Shown: positions 1 to 7,271 of the stretch, in pieces
How the letters are laid out: each line of letters opens with the position of its first letter
How positions within the stretch are numbered: the first letter of the stretch is position 1
NCBI GenBank assembly: GCA_030040475.1
Contig: JASHTQ010000236.1
Span: 1 to 14,609 of the forward strand
Origin: Streptosporangiaceae bacterium
GTDB lineage: Bacteria; Actinomycetota; Actinomycetes; Streptosporangiales; Streptosporangiaceae
Reading direction: 5' to 3'
DNA: 14,609 bases
The notes under the pieces: generated by a model
What the model was told of the DNA's origin: nothing
Databases searched by the model: none
The model's input: only the letters and a program-made list of their open reading frames with translations
Translations under genes and position numbers: made by a program

Positions 1-2015
1 GGGTCGATCAGGATCATCCGTACCTCGTCCGGCGTGGCCCTGGTCAGGATCGAGCTGATGAAGCTATTCAGGCAGACGCTTTTGCCTGCACCTGTCGCCC
101 CGGCGATCAGCACGTGCGGCATCTTCGCGAGGTTCGCGACCAGGACCTGGCCCTCGACGTCCTTGCCGAGGCCGACCACCATCGGATGGTGGTCGGAGAT
201 CGCGACCTGTGACTTCAGCACGTCGCCAAGGCTGACGGTCTCCTTGTCCGCGTTGGGGATCTCCACCCCGATCGCCGACTTGCCCGGGATCGGGGAGATG
301 ATCCGCACGTCCGCGCTCTTCACCGCGTAGGCGATGTTCTTGCTCAGCGCGGTGACCCGCTCCACCTTGACCGCCGGGCCGAGCTCGATCTCGTACCTGG
401 TCACGGTCGGCCCCCGGCTGAACCCGGTGACCTGCGCGTCCACCTGGAACTGCTCGAGCACCTCCGACAGCGCGGTCAGCACGATGTCGTTCGCCCTGGT
501 CCGCTGCTTGGGTGCCGAGCCCGGCTTGAGCAGCGCCGGCGGCGGCAGCGTGTACGCGATCGCGTCCCCGGTCAGCGTGAGCTGCTCGGGAACCGTGCGG
601 GTCCTGGCGTCGGCCGCCGGGGCATCCGCGGGCTGGTACGCGGGCGCAGCCTCGTGCGCGTCCGGTGGCCCGGGCGGCGCGGGGACGCCGAACCCGAGCG
701 CCTCGATCAGGCCCTCGTCGCCCTCGGTACGCCCCGGCTCCGGCCGCGAGCCGCCGCGGTCCAGCGCGCCGGGAGCCGCGCCACCGGGCACTACACCACC
801 GGGCACCGCACCACCGGGCACCGCACCGCCCGATAGAGCACTGCCGCGCCGCTTGCCCTGCTCGATCAGCGGCGTGTCGTACGGCTTGACGTGATCGCCG
901 ACCTCGAGGGCCGGGCGGAGCCTGACCTTCCCCGGCAGCTGGCGCTTGGCGCGGCCGGTGCCGAGCTCGTACTCCTCGTCGATCTCCAGGCCGTCGTCTT
1001 CGTCGTCGTAGCGGTCCTCTTCGGCCCGCGGCCTGCCGTAGCCCAGCAGTTCGCCCAGGTCACGAAGCCGCTCCGGAATCCGGTGCAGCGGCGTGCCGGT
1101 GATGACCAGGACGCCGAACACGCACAGCAGCCCGAGCAGCGGCGCCGCCACCCACGGCGTCAGCGCGCTGGCCAGCGGGCTGGACACCGCGTACCCGATC
1201 AGGCCGCCCGCCCGGTGCATCGCGGTGGCGCCGTCGGAGGGACGGGGCGTGCCCTTGGCGATGTGGATCAGCCCGAGCGCGCCGAGCAGCAGCGCGGTCC
1301 AGCCGATCACGGCCCGCATGGTGGCCGAGTTGCGGTCGGGATGACGCAGGAACCGCCACGCGAGCAGCGCGACCAGGACCGGAGCCAGCCAGTCGAGCGA
1401 GCCGAACGCGCCGATCGCCACCGCGTGGATGCCGTGCCCGACCGCGTTGTCCATCCGCGTCCACAGGCTGGCCGCGAGCACGATCGCCGCGCCGAAGATG
1501 AGCAGCCCGAGTCCGTCCCTGCGGTGCTGCGGCTCCAGGTCGCGCGCGCCGCGGCCGATCGACCTGACCAGGAAGCCGAGGCCGCCGGCGACCACCATCC
1601 ACGCGCCCGCGATCGCTCGGGCCACCCAGCCGACCAGGATCACGACCGGGTCATGAGACCGTGACGGCGGCCGGTTCCTGGCCGTCTGACGGCGCCTCGC
1701 CGTACCGGCCTTCCCCCCGGACCCCTTCCGGTTAGTGCCCTTCTTTTTTTGGCCCGAACGAGAGGTGGTATTCCGCCCACGCTGCCCGCTTGTCCCGCGC
1801 GGCGAGCGGCTCGATCCGTTGCTCCCCTTGCCTCCCCTGCCGTTCTTGCCTGTCTTACCTGCGCCGCGGCCGGCCCGACCGCCCGATCCGCCCCGGCCCG
1901 GGCGGGATCTCGGCGGGTAGTCCCAGTCGTCATCGTCGTATCCCGGCGCCTCGAAGGCAGCGTCGGCTAGCCCGCCGCGCGGGCGTCCGGATCGGTTACG
2001 GGCACGACTCACCAC
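1..2015 (-). CDS. ftsK: DNA translocase FtsK/SpoIIIE, C-terminal part outside the window
   Basis: FtsK is a septum-located ATPase that pumps chromosomal DNA during division or sporulation. About 671 codons are visible; the gene runs off the left edge, so Walker B, the rest of the motor and the gamma domain are not seen. In order: a basic Gly/Arg/Lys/Ser-rich cytoplasmic tail (about residues 38-118); four or more membrane segments (about 124-150, 169-185, 199-223, 235-253, 288-306); an acidic linker patch (about 331-352); a short GGAVP repeat; the alpha domain; and the P-loop GATGAGKS at about 639-646 (bases 78-101), inside MPHVLIAGATGAGKSVCLNS, which is diagnostic for FtsK. The start is one of two adjacent GTG codons (2015 or 2012). 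I prefer 2015 because a promoter -10 box ends 7 bases upstream, which fits a leaderless mRNA, and there is no Shine-Dalgarno. The identity is firm; the exact start is less so. Confidence 0.96.
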   Translation of the reverse strand, partial: MVSRARNRSGRPRGGLADAAFEAPGYDDDDWDYPPRSRPGRGGSGGRAGRGAGKTGKNGRGGKGSNGSSRSPRGTSGQRGRNTTSRSGQKKKGTNRKGSGGKAGTARRRQTARNRPPSRSHDPVVILVGWVARAIAGAWMVVAGGLGFLVRSIGRGARDLEPQHRRDGLGLLIFGAAIVLAASLWTRMDNAVGHGIHAVAIGAFGSLDWLAPVLVALLAWRFLRHPDRNSATMRAVIGWTALLLGALGLIHIAKGTPRPSDGATAMHRAGGLIGYAVSSPLASALTPWVAAPLLGLLCVFGVLVITGTPLHRIPERLRDLGELLGYGRPRAEEDRYDDEDDGLEIDEEYELGTGRAKRQLPGKVRLRPALEVGDHVKPYDTPLIEQGKRRGSALSGGAVPGGAVPGGVVPGGAAPGALDRGGSRPEPGRTEGDEGLIEALGFGVPAPPGPPDAHEAAPAYQPADAPAADARTRTVPEQLTLTGDAIAYTLPPPALLKPGSAPKQRTRANDIVLTALSEVLEQFQVDAQVTGFSRGPTVTRYEIELGPAVKVERVTALSKNIAYAVKSADVRIISPIPGKSAIGVEIPNADKETVSLGDVLKSQVAISDHHPMVVGLGKDVEGQVLVANLAKMPHVLIAGATGAGKSVCLNSFISSILTRATPDEVRMILID
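782..826. repeat. Three 15-base tandem units inside the ftsK linker
   Basis: Three head-to-tail copies of a 15-base unit (caccgggcaccgcac; the first copy reads tacac at its end) lie at 782-796, 797-811 and 812-826. Read on the minus strand they encode repeated Gly-Gly-Ala/Val-Val-Pro steps in the flexible linker between the membrane domain and the motor of FtsK. The unit is a multiple of three, so copy-number change would keep the frame. Confidence 0.8.
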
Positions 2016-2022
2016 AATCTCA

Positions 2023-2051
2023 AACGTAGCGAGAACGCCAGGGCATCCCAA
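2023..2051 (-). promoter_or_regulatory. Predicted housekeeping-type promoter of ftsK (leaderless)
   Basis: Read on the minus strand, TTGGGA (2046-2051, four of six matches to TTGACA) is followed by a 17-base spacer and TACGTT (2023-2028), which fits the actinobacterial TANNNT -10 consensus. Seven bases later comes the GTG at 2015, so the transcript would begin at or next to the start codon. No Shine-Dalgarno precedes the GTG, which agrees with a leaderless start. This is sequence matching only; no transcription data are available. Confidence 0.55.
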
Positions 2052-2148
2052 GCATCCGGAGCGCGTGTCGCGATCCGTGCCTCAGATGAGACGGCGCACC
2101 TGGCGGGCATGAGCCTACCCTTCTCGTAGTACCGACGGGGAGGTAGCT

Positions 2149-2403
2149 ATGTTCGCAAACACCGGAGGACATGTCGTAAACGGACATGTCACGGGCCACG
2201 AGTCGGCCGCGGATCACCAGCCGTTTCCGGCTACCTTCAAGGACGCCCACCACGTCTACCTGACCGACACGCCGCAGGACATGGTGGACCAGCCGACGCG
2301 CGGTCGCCCGGCCAGATGGCTGCGGAGACACGGCGGGTGGGCCGCGATGTTCATCGTCGTCGCGGGAATCCTGCTTGTGGCGCTACTGATCGCCGTCGCC
2401 TGA
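2149..2403 (+). CDS. Small single-pass membrane protein (84 aa), unknown function
   Basis: I do not recognise a family. The first 50 residues are polar and rich in His, Gly, Thr and Asp. A basic stretch (RGRPARWLRR, about 51-60) follows, then one hydrophobic helix of about 19-20 residues that ends exactly at the C-terminus (WAAMFIVVAGILLVALLIAVA). The positive charges before the helix and the missing tail predict a cytoplasmic N-terminus held by a C-terminal anchor. The start is well supported by the Shine-Dalgarno GGGGAGG (2137-2143), five bases before the ATG. The gene diverges from ftsK across about 130 bases and its last 21 bases overlap the 3' end of the convergent acetyltransferase gene. 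A role near the division machinery is possible from position only. Confidence 0.75.
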   Translation: MFANTGGHVVNGHVTGHESAADHQPFPATFKDAHHVYLTDTPQDMVDQPTRGRPARWLRRHGGWAAMFIVVAGILLVALLIAVA

Positions 2404-3159
2404 CGGCCGGGCCGGGGCCATGCGGTAGTGGTAGCGGTGGGAGTACGCGAAGCCGCATCGGGCGTAGAGGGCGCGGGCCGGGGCGTTGCCCTCCTCCACC
2501 TGCAGCATGATGCGGCGCACGCCTTGCCGCGCCGCCGCGGCGGTCAGCGCGCGGGTGATCGCGCCGCCCAGGCCCTGGCGGCGGGCCGCGGGGCTGACCT
2601 CGACCGCGGTGATCATGGCCCAGCCCGCGGCGATGGAGATCCGGCCGACGGCCACCGGCCGGCCGTCGCGGCGGATGCTGCCGAAGGCCTGCCAGGGCGC
2701 CGACATCAGCAGGGTCCGCGCCATCGGCGGTAGCCGCTGGCCGCGGTAGCGGTACAGCGCGAGCCAGGCGGCGTCGGGTTCCTGCTCGAGGCGGAAATCG
2801 GCGCCGGGGGCGGGTGAAGCACCCGTGACGTCCTCGGCGTCGGCGACCATGACGAGGGCCGGACCCGGGCGGAGTACCCACTTCCGTTCGGTCAAATATG
2901 TTTCTACGGGATGCGGCGGCGCGCCTGGGAGCAGGACCCCGGGCACGACGATCATCGGCGGCAACCCCCGGCGGCGGTACCAGTCCGCCACGGCGGCCAC
3001 CGCCTCGGGCAGCGGCCTGCCGGGGTCGCCGGCGGGCAGCGCCGAGTTCGCCCGGCCGGTGAAGCCGGCGGCGGCGCGCAGCAGCCACTCCCCCAGGCGC
3101 TCGGTGTCCGGCGCCTGCCAGTGCAGCGCGGCGGCGCGCTCGATGTCGTCGATCTCCAC
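2383..3159 (-). CDS. GNAT family N-acetyltransferase, CG3035/Rv0428c-like
   Basis: A cytoplasmic enzyme expected to move an acetyl group from acetyl-CoA to an amine. The C-terminal half is a clear GNAT domain: strand beta4 with VEVSP, the pyrophosphate-binding loop R193-R194-Q-G-L-G198 and the motif B region ending in LYARCGF (231-237, Y232 a likely general acid). The N-terminal half carries the GFTGRANSALP...WYRRRGLPP pattern that I associate with the actinobacterial CG3035/Rv0428c group; the Corynebacterium member is reported as an N-acetylglutamate synthase, so a role at the head of arginine synthesis is plausible but unproven. The length of 258 residues fits a two-part GNAT. The start at 3159 has a strong Shine-Dalgarno (GGAGGAG) a few bases upstream. 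The gene diverges from the dehydrogenase across 62 bases. Confidence 0.88.
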   Translation of the reverse strand: MEIDDIERAAALHWQAPDTERLGEWLLRAAAGFTGRANSALPAGDPGRPLPEAVAAVADWYRRRGLPPMIVVPGVLLPGAPPHPVETYLTERKWVLRPGPALVMVADAEDVTGASPAPGADFRLEQEPDAAWLALYRYRGQRLPPMARTLLMSAPWQAFGSIRRDGRPVAVGRISIAAGWAMITAVEVSPAARRQGLGGAITRALTAAAARQGVRRIMLQVEEGNAPARALYARCGFAYSHRYHYRMAPARPSGDGDQ

Positions 3160-3208
3160 GGCTCCTCCGGCCCAGAGGCTACAAGGTGCGGGCGGGCCGG
3201 GGGCGCGG

Positions 3209-3214
3209 TAGGGT
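3209..3214 (+). promoter_or_regulatory. -10 box for a leaderless dehydrogenase transcript
   Basis: TAGGGT fits TANNNT and ends seven bases before the ATG at 3222, so transcription could begin at the ATG itself. No convincing -35 lies 16-18 bases upstream and there is no Shine-Dalgarno before 3222. This spacing is the main reason for preferring 3222 over the in-frame GTG at 3186. Confidence 0.4.
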
Positions 3215-3221
3215 CGGGCGC

Positions 3222-4211
3222 ATGCGGGTCGCGATCCTCGATGACTATCAGCAGGTGGCCCTGGCGAGCGCGGACTGGTCGGCGGTGACCGCGCAGGCCG
3301 AGATCTACGTGTTCACCGAGCACATCGCGCGGACCGACGCCCTGGTCAGCGCCCTTGAGCCGTTCGACGTCGTGGTGGCGATGCGGGAGCGGACCCCGTT
3401 CGACGCCGGGCGTCTCGGCCGGCTGCCGCGGCTGCGGCTGCTCGTCACCACCGGCATGGGGAACGCCTCGATCGACATGACCGCGGCGCGGGAGCGCGGC
3501 ATCACGGTCTGCGGGACGAACGGCGTCAGCGGCTCGACGGCCGAGCTGACCTGGGGGCTCATCCTGGCCCTGATCCGGCACATCCCGGAGGAAGACCAGC
3601 GGATGAAGACCGCGGGGCGGGCCGGGGGCGCGGCGCTCAGCGTGCGATCGGGCTGGCAGATGACGGTCGGCACGGACCTGGAAGGCAAGCGGCTTGGCAT
3701 CGTCGGCCTCGGGAAGCAAGGGCAGAAGGTGGCCGAGATCGGCCGGGCGTTCGGCATGAAGCTGGCGGCGTGGAGCCAGAACCTGGATCCGGATCACGCC
3801 AAGAAGCACCATGCCAAGGCGGTCAGCAAGGAGGACCTGTTCTCCACCGCGGACATCGTGACCGTGCACTACAAGCTCTCCGAGCGCAGCCGGGGCATTG
3901 TCGGCGCCTTGGAGCTGGGGTGGATGAAGCCGTCCGCGTACCTGGTGAACACCTCGCGCGGGCCGCTGGTGGACAGCGCGGCGCTGCTGGCAGCGCTGCG
4001 ATCCGGCTCGATCGCGGGGGCGGCGCTTGACGTGTACGACGTCGAGCCGCTGCCGCTGCACGACCCGCTGCGGACCGCGCCCAACGTGGTGCTGACCCCG
4101 CACCTCGGCTACGTCACCGACGAGACGTACCAGGTGTTCTACGCCGACGCTGCGCAGGACATCGTGGCGTTCGGCGCGGGCGCGCCGGTTCGGGTGCTTA
4201 ACGCGCCTTAG
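3222..4211 (+). CDS. D-isomer-specific 2-hydroxyacid dehydrogenase
   Basis: An NAD(P)-dependent cytoplasmic oxidoreductase of the D-2-hydroxyacid dehydrogenase family (the fold of SerA, PdxB and GyaR), which reduces a 2-oxoacid to a D-2-hydroxyacid or the reverse; the substrate cannot be read from the sequence. The 329 residues match the family. Seen directly: substrate-domain start MRVAILDDYQ, the NAD-binding loop G162-L-G164-K-Q-G167 in LGIVGLGKQG, the catalytic Arg R246 in VNTSRGPLVD, Glu E275 in YDVEP and His H294 in LTPHLGY. All three catalytic residues are present, so it should be active. The start at 3222 was chosen over the upstream GTG at 3186 because the extra residues (MRAGRGRGRVGR) are not family-like. 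Its TAG stop overlaps the TAA of the convergent next gene by four bases. Confidence 0.93.
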   Translation: MRVAILDDYQQVALASADWSAVTAQAEIYVFTEHIARTDALVSALEPFDVVVAMRERTPFDAGRLGRLPRLRLLVTTGMGNASIDMTAARERGITVCGTNGVSGSTAELTWGLILALIRHIPEEDQRMKTAGRAGGAALSVRSGWQMTVGTDLEGKRLGIVGLGKQGQKVAEIGRAFGMKLAAWSQNLDPDHAKKHHAKAVSKEDLFSTADIVTVHYKLSERSRGIVGALELGWMKPSAYLVNTSRGPLVDSAALLAALRSGSIAGAALDVYDVEPLPLHDPLRTAPNVVLTPHLGYVTDETYQVFYADAAQDIVAFGAGAPVRVLNAP

Positions 4212-5218
4212 CGGTCTTGCTTCACGGTCTTGCTGCACGGCGTTGCGGCCTCGGCCGGGACGGTGCGGAGGTTGAGCGGGGGGCGGCCGCGGGCGCTTGC
4301 GCTCGCGCTTGCCAGGGCGGCGCGGATGTCGTTGCTGACCTCGGCCGGCTGCGTGCGGATCTGCCTGGGCGTGAACCGGAGCACGATGATCTGGTACACG
4401 CTCATCCGCCGTCCTCTGGTCAGCGTGCTCTCGTGATCCTCCGGGGAGAGATGCCACTGCCTTGAATCGACCTCCACCGCCAGGCCGAACTCGGGCCACC
4501 ATGCGTCGGGCCTGGCGATGAAGGTGTCGCCGTCGTACAGGCTCGGGTTGAACAGCGGCATCGGCAGCCTGGACTTGGTGAGCAGGTCCTTGAGGTCCGC
4601 CTCGGCGGTGGACCTGATGCCGTCCGCGACGTCCGACAAGGCCTCGCGGAACAGGGCCGATCCAAGGTTGGGGCCGGCGATGAGCTCCGCGTGCAGCTGC
4701 CGGATCTCGCAGCGGCCCTGCTGGACGGCGTCGGCGACGACGGTCCGGACGTCCCGCAGGCTGGCCAGGCCGCGCACCGTGTCCGCGACCGCCCGGGCCG
4801 GAGGGGCAATGCGGAGCGGCCCGGCTTGCGAGCATCGCTCGGGCATCCGGGTGGTGCGGTGGAGACGGACGAAGGCCGCGTCGCGGCGCACCCGCGTGGC
4901 CGGGACCAGGACGTCGATGAGCTCGGTGTCCGGCCCCCTGATGTGGTGGTGGAGCAGGGCCGCTTGACCGGTGATGAGGCTGCCGTCGCCCGCGTAGAGG
5001 AGGGCGGCCATCTGGCGCTGCAGCGTTCTAGGCGTTCCTGTCGCGGCGACATAAATCCCAGGCAGCACGCTTTGCCAGGGGCCTCCGACGCGAGTGCGAT
5101 GCCGGAGCGCGTGGCCGGTCATGTTCAGTGCCAGTGCCTGCCGTCGCGTGATCAGGTAGAGCTGGCGCTCAAGGGTGAGTTCGAGGGCTTCTCGATCGCC
5201 TCGGGTAGATGGTGCCAT
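4208..5218 (-). CDS. AbiEi-like antitoxin domain joined to a DUF559 (Vsr-like) nuclease fold
   Basis: A protein of 336 residues in a family common in actinobacteria and usually left hypothetical. The N-terminal part (LITRRQALALNMTGHALRHR, about 22-41, then PWQSVLPGIYVA) resembles the winged-helix start of AbiEi-type antitoxins, implying DNA binding. The C-terminal part looks like DUF559, a PD-(D/E)xK-type fold: E207 in TAEADL, D238 in ARPDAWW, E249 and D251 in LAVEVDSRQWH, then the RGRRM and VLRFTPRQI elements. Metal-dependent nuclease activity is therefore possible but inferred. No AbiEii-like toxin gene lies beside it, so a standard toxin-antitoxin pair is not supported. The ATG at 5218 has no good Shine-Dalgarno, so the start is uncertain; no better upstream start in frame was seen. 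Confidence 0.75.
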   Translation of the reverse strand: MAPSTRGDREALELTLERQLYLITRRQALALNMTGHALRHRTRVGGPWQSVLPGIYVAATGTPRTLQRQMAALLYAGDGSLITGQAALLHHHIRGPDTELIDVLVPATRVRRDAAFVRLHRTTRMPERCSQAGPLRIAPPARAVADTVRGLASLRDVRTVVADAVQQGRCEIRQLHAELIAGPNLGSALFREALSDVADGIRSTAEADLKDLLTKSRLPMPLFNPSLYDGDTFIARPDAWWPEFGLAVEVDSRQWHLSPEDHESTLTRGRRMSVYQIIVLRFTPRQIRTQPAEVSNDIRAALASASASARGRPPLNLRTVPAEAATPCSKTVKQDR

Positions 5219-5336
5219 GCCTGGATCATGCCGACAGGGTCTGTCAAACCGGGGTGGGCCGGTGTCGGGCTTGCCGGGGTGCCGCCCTTTCGGGTCCCCG
5301 GCCGGCGGCCGCGTCCGCGCTGGGCGTCCCTGCTAA

Positions 5337-5392
5337 CCGCAACGATGTAAAGACGTGGCGGTTGCAACCGCTACAGGCTTACATCGTTGCGG
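5337..5392. repeat. 56-base concentric palindrome (candidate operator or terminator)
   Basis: Two perfect 14-base arms, CCGCAACGATGTAA (5337-5350) and TTACATCGTTGCGG (5379-5392), flank a second perfect 14-base palindrome, GCGGTTGCAACCGC (5358-5371). Both symmetries share the same centre (5364/5365), and the inner stem extends by two or three pairs on each side if one G-T pair is allowed. Four mismatched bases per side separate the two stems. No T-run follows on either strand, which argues against a classical intrinsic terminator. A site for a dimeric or tetrameric DNA-binding protein, or a cruciform/REP-like element, is more likely. Confidence 0.85.
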
Positions 5393-5461
5393 GGCGGGCC
5401 GGGCCTGAGGTGGGAGGCATGGGCAATGTGGGGCTTATGGGACTTGAGATGCGCGGACACC

Positions 5462-5501
5462 CGGCGACGCGCTCGGGTTGTCGGCGGCGCGCTCGGGTTG
5501 T
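5462..5501. repeat. Two 20-base tandem direct repeats
   Basis: CGGCGACGCGCTCGGGTTGT (5462-5481) is followed at once by the same 20 bases with one change (A to G at the sixth position, 5482-5501). Nearby, GGACGGGCAGG occurs twice (5537-5547 and 5550-5560, 13-base period). All lie within 130 bases downstream of the rnj stop codon and code for nothing recognisable. Confidence 0.8.
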
Positions 5502-5585
5502 CGCGACAGGCGTGGGTGCGGCCGGGCGGGCTGGCCGGACGGGCAGGGCGGACGGGCAGGTTGGTGCGTTGTGTGACGGAAGGGG

Positions 5586-7271
5586 TCAGGCCTGGATCAC
5601 CAGGGGGATGATCATGGGGCGGCGGCGGTAGTTGTCGCTGACCCATTTGCCTACTATGCGCCGGGCCAGCTGGCTGATCTGGTGGGCGTCGGTGATGCCT
5701 TCGGCGGCGGCGAGGGTCAGTGCCTCCTCGATCTTGGGCAGCACGTCGCCGAACGCGGCATCGTCGATGCCCGAGCCGCGGGCGTGGATCTCGGGGTCGG
5801 CCACCAGCTTGCCCGAGCTGGCGTCGACCACGATCACGACCGAGACGAAGCCCTCCTCGCCGAGGATCCGCCGGTCCTTCAGCTGGGACTCGGTGACGCC
5901 GCCGACCGTGAGGCCGTCCACGTAGATGTAGCCGCACGGCACCGCCCCGGCGACCTTCGCCTGCCCGGCGGCCAGGTCCACGACCACGCCGTCCTCGGCG
6001 ATCACGATGTTGCGGTCGGGCACGCCAGACAGCGCGGCAAGCTGGGCGTGCGCCCGCAGGTGCCGCCACTCGCCGTGCACCGGCATGAAGTTGCGCGGGC
6101 GGACCAGGTTCAGCACGTAGAGCAGCTCGCCGGCCGGGGCGTGCCCTGACACGTGCACGAGCGCGGACTCCTTGTGCACGACGCGGGCGCCGAGCCTGGT
6201 CAGGCCGTTGATCACCCGGTAGACGGCGGTCTCGTTGCCGGGGATCAGCGAGGACGCGAGGATGACGGTGTCGCCGGCGGCGATCCTGATCGGGTGATCC
6301 CGTCCGGCCATCCGGGTCAGCGCCGACATCGGCTCACCCTGCGAGCCGGTGGAGATCAGCACGACGTCGCCCGGCGGCATCTCCTCGGCCTCGCGCAGGT
6401 CGACAAGCAGGCCGCCGGGAACACGCAGGTAGCCAAGGTCGCGGGCGACGCCCATGTTCCTGACCATGGACCGGCCGACGAAGGCGACCTTCCGCCGGTG
6501 CTTCACGGCGACGTCGAGCACCTGCTGCACCCGGTGCACGTGCGAGGCGAAGCAGGCGACGATGATGCGCTGCTTGGTGTTGGCGAAGATCTCGTCGAGC
6601 ACCGGCGCGATGTCCCGCTCGGAGGTGACCACGCCGGGCACCTCGGCGTTGGTCGAGTCGGCCATCAGCAGGTCGACGCCCTCGGTGCCGAGCCGCGCGA
6701 AGCCGGCCAGGTCGGTGAGCCTGCCGTCAAGCGGCAGCTGGTCCATCTTGAAGTCGCCGGTGTGCAGCACGACGCCGGCCTGCGTGCGGATGGCCACGGC
6801 GAGCGCGTCGGGGATCGAGTGGTTGACGGCGAAGAACTCGCACTCGAACGGGCCGAACGAGGTGCGCTCTCCTTCGACGACCTCGACCGCGACCGGGTCC
6901 ACGCGGTGCTCGGACAGCTTGCTGCGGACCAGGGCCAGGGTCAGCCTCGAGCCGACCAGCGGGATGTCCTCCCGCTCCCGCAGCAGGTACGGGATCGCGC
7001 CGATGTGGTCCTCGTGCGCGTGCGTGATGACGACCGCCTCCACCTGGTCGAGGCGGTCGCGCAGGTAGCCGAAGTCGGGCAGGATCAGGTCCACGCCCGG
7101 CTGGTCGGAATCGGGGAACAGCACGCCGCAGTCCACCACGAGCAGGCGGCCGCGGAACTCGAAGACGGTCATGTTCCTGCCGATCTCGCCGAGGCCGCCC
7201 AGCGCGACTATGCGCAGGTCGCCGGGCGCGAGTGCGGCAGGCTCGACGAGATCCGGATGCGGGTAGCTCAC
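5586..7271 (-). CDS. rnj: Ribonuclease J
   Basis: A metallo-beta-lactamase/beta-CASP ribonuclease with 5'-3' exonuclease and endonuclease activity, acting in mRNA decay and rRNA maturation in the cytoplasm. The 561 residues are typical. Metal-site motifs are all visible: H84-A-H86-E-D88-H89, H151 in AVNHSIPDA, D173 in HTGDFKMD, then SGHAP with H377 (beta-CASP region) and H399 in MPVHGEWRHL. The C-terminal domain ends the protein. The GTG start at 7271 overlaps the dapA stop in the four bases GTGA, so translation is probably coupled to dapA. An in-frame ATG further upstream (7583) would add about 104 Arg-rich residues that are the dapA sequence read in another frame, so it was rejected. The neighbouring dapA and nearby ftsK match the order known in Mycobacterium and Streptomyces. 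Confidence 0.97.
   Translation of the reverse strand: MSYPHPDLVEPAALAPGDLRIVALGGLGEIGRNMTVFEFRGRLLVVDCGVLFPDSDQPGVDLILPDFGYLRDRLDQVEAVVITHAHEDHIGAIPYLLREREDIPLVGSRLTLALVRSKLSEHRVDPVAVEVVEGERTSFGPFECEFFAVNHSIPDALAVAIRTQAGVVLHTGDFKMDQLPLDGRLTDLAGFARLGTEGVDLLMADSTNAEVPGVVTSERDIAPVLDEIFANTKQRIIVACFASHVHRVQQVLDVAVKHRRKVAFVGRSMVRNMGVARDLGYLRVPGGLLVDLREAEEMPPGDVVLISTGSQGEPMSALTRMAGRDHPIRIAAGDTVILASSLIPGNETAVYRVINGLTRLGARVVHKESALVHVSGHAPAGELLYVLNLVRPRNFMPVHGEWRHLRAHAQLAALSGVPDRNIVIAEDGVVVDLAAGQAKVAGAVPCGYIYVDGLTVGGVTESQLKDRRILGEEGFVSVVIVVDASSGKLVADPEIHARGSGIDDAAFGDVLPKIEEALTLAAAEGITDAHQISQLARRIVGKWVSDNYRRRPMIIPLVIQA

Larger units (their letters stand above)
5219..5585. other. 367-base gap between rnj and the DUF559-like gene: repeats, no gene
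   Basis: No ORF here looks coding. The gap lies downstream of rnj and upstream of the DUF559-like gene, both on the minus strand. It holds the 56-base palindrome, a 20-base tandem repeat and a shorter repeat listed separately. Minus-strand TTGACA (5242-5247) matches a -35 perfectly, but no -10 sits 16-19 bases downstream of it. The same bases belong to a small inverted repeat (GACAG-ACC-CTGTC). Confidence 0.7.

Noticed and set aside
891..1664. Plus-strand open frame of 257 codons opposite ftsK
   Set aside because: Antisense to the FtsK membrane domain; no recognisable motif.
2952..4835. Minus-strand open frame of 627 codons
   Set aside because: It runs across the dehydrogenase and parts of two other real genes and has the Arg/Pro-rich composition of high-GC shadow frames.
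5242..5247. Perfect TTGACA as promoter of the DUF559-like gene
   Set aside because: No -10 match 16-19 bases downstream; the predicted transcript start would fall inside the gene.
5152..5367. Minus-strand ORF of 71 codons that starts inside the large palindrome
   Set aside because: No Shine-Dalgarno, Pro/Arg/Gly-rich composition, and it overlaps the start of the DUF559-like gene in another frame.
5462..5501. CRISPR-like repeat
   Set aside because: Only two adjacent copies with no spacers and no cas genes.
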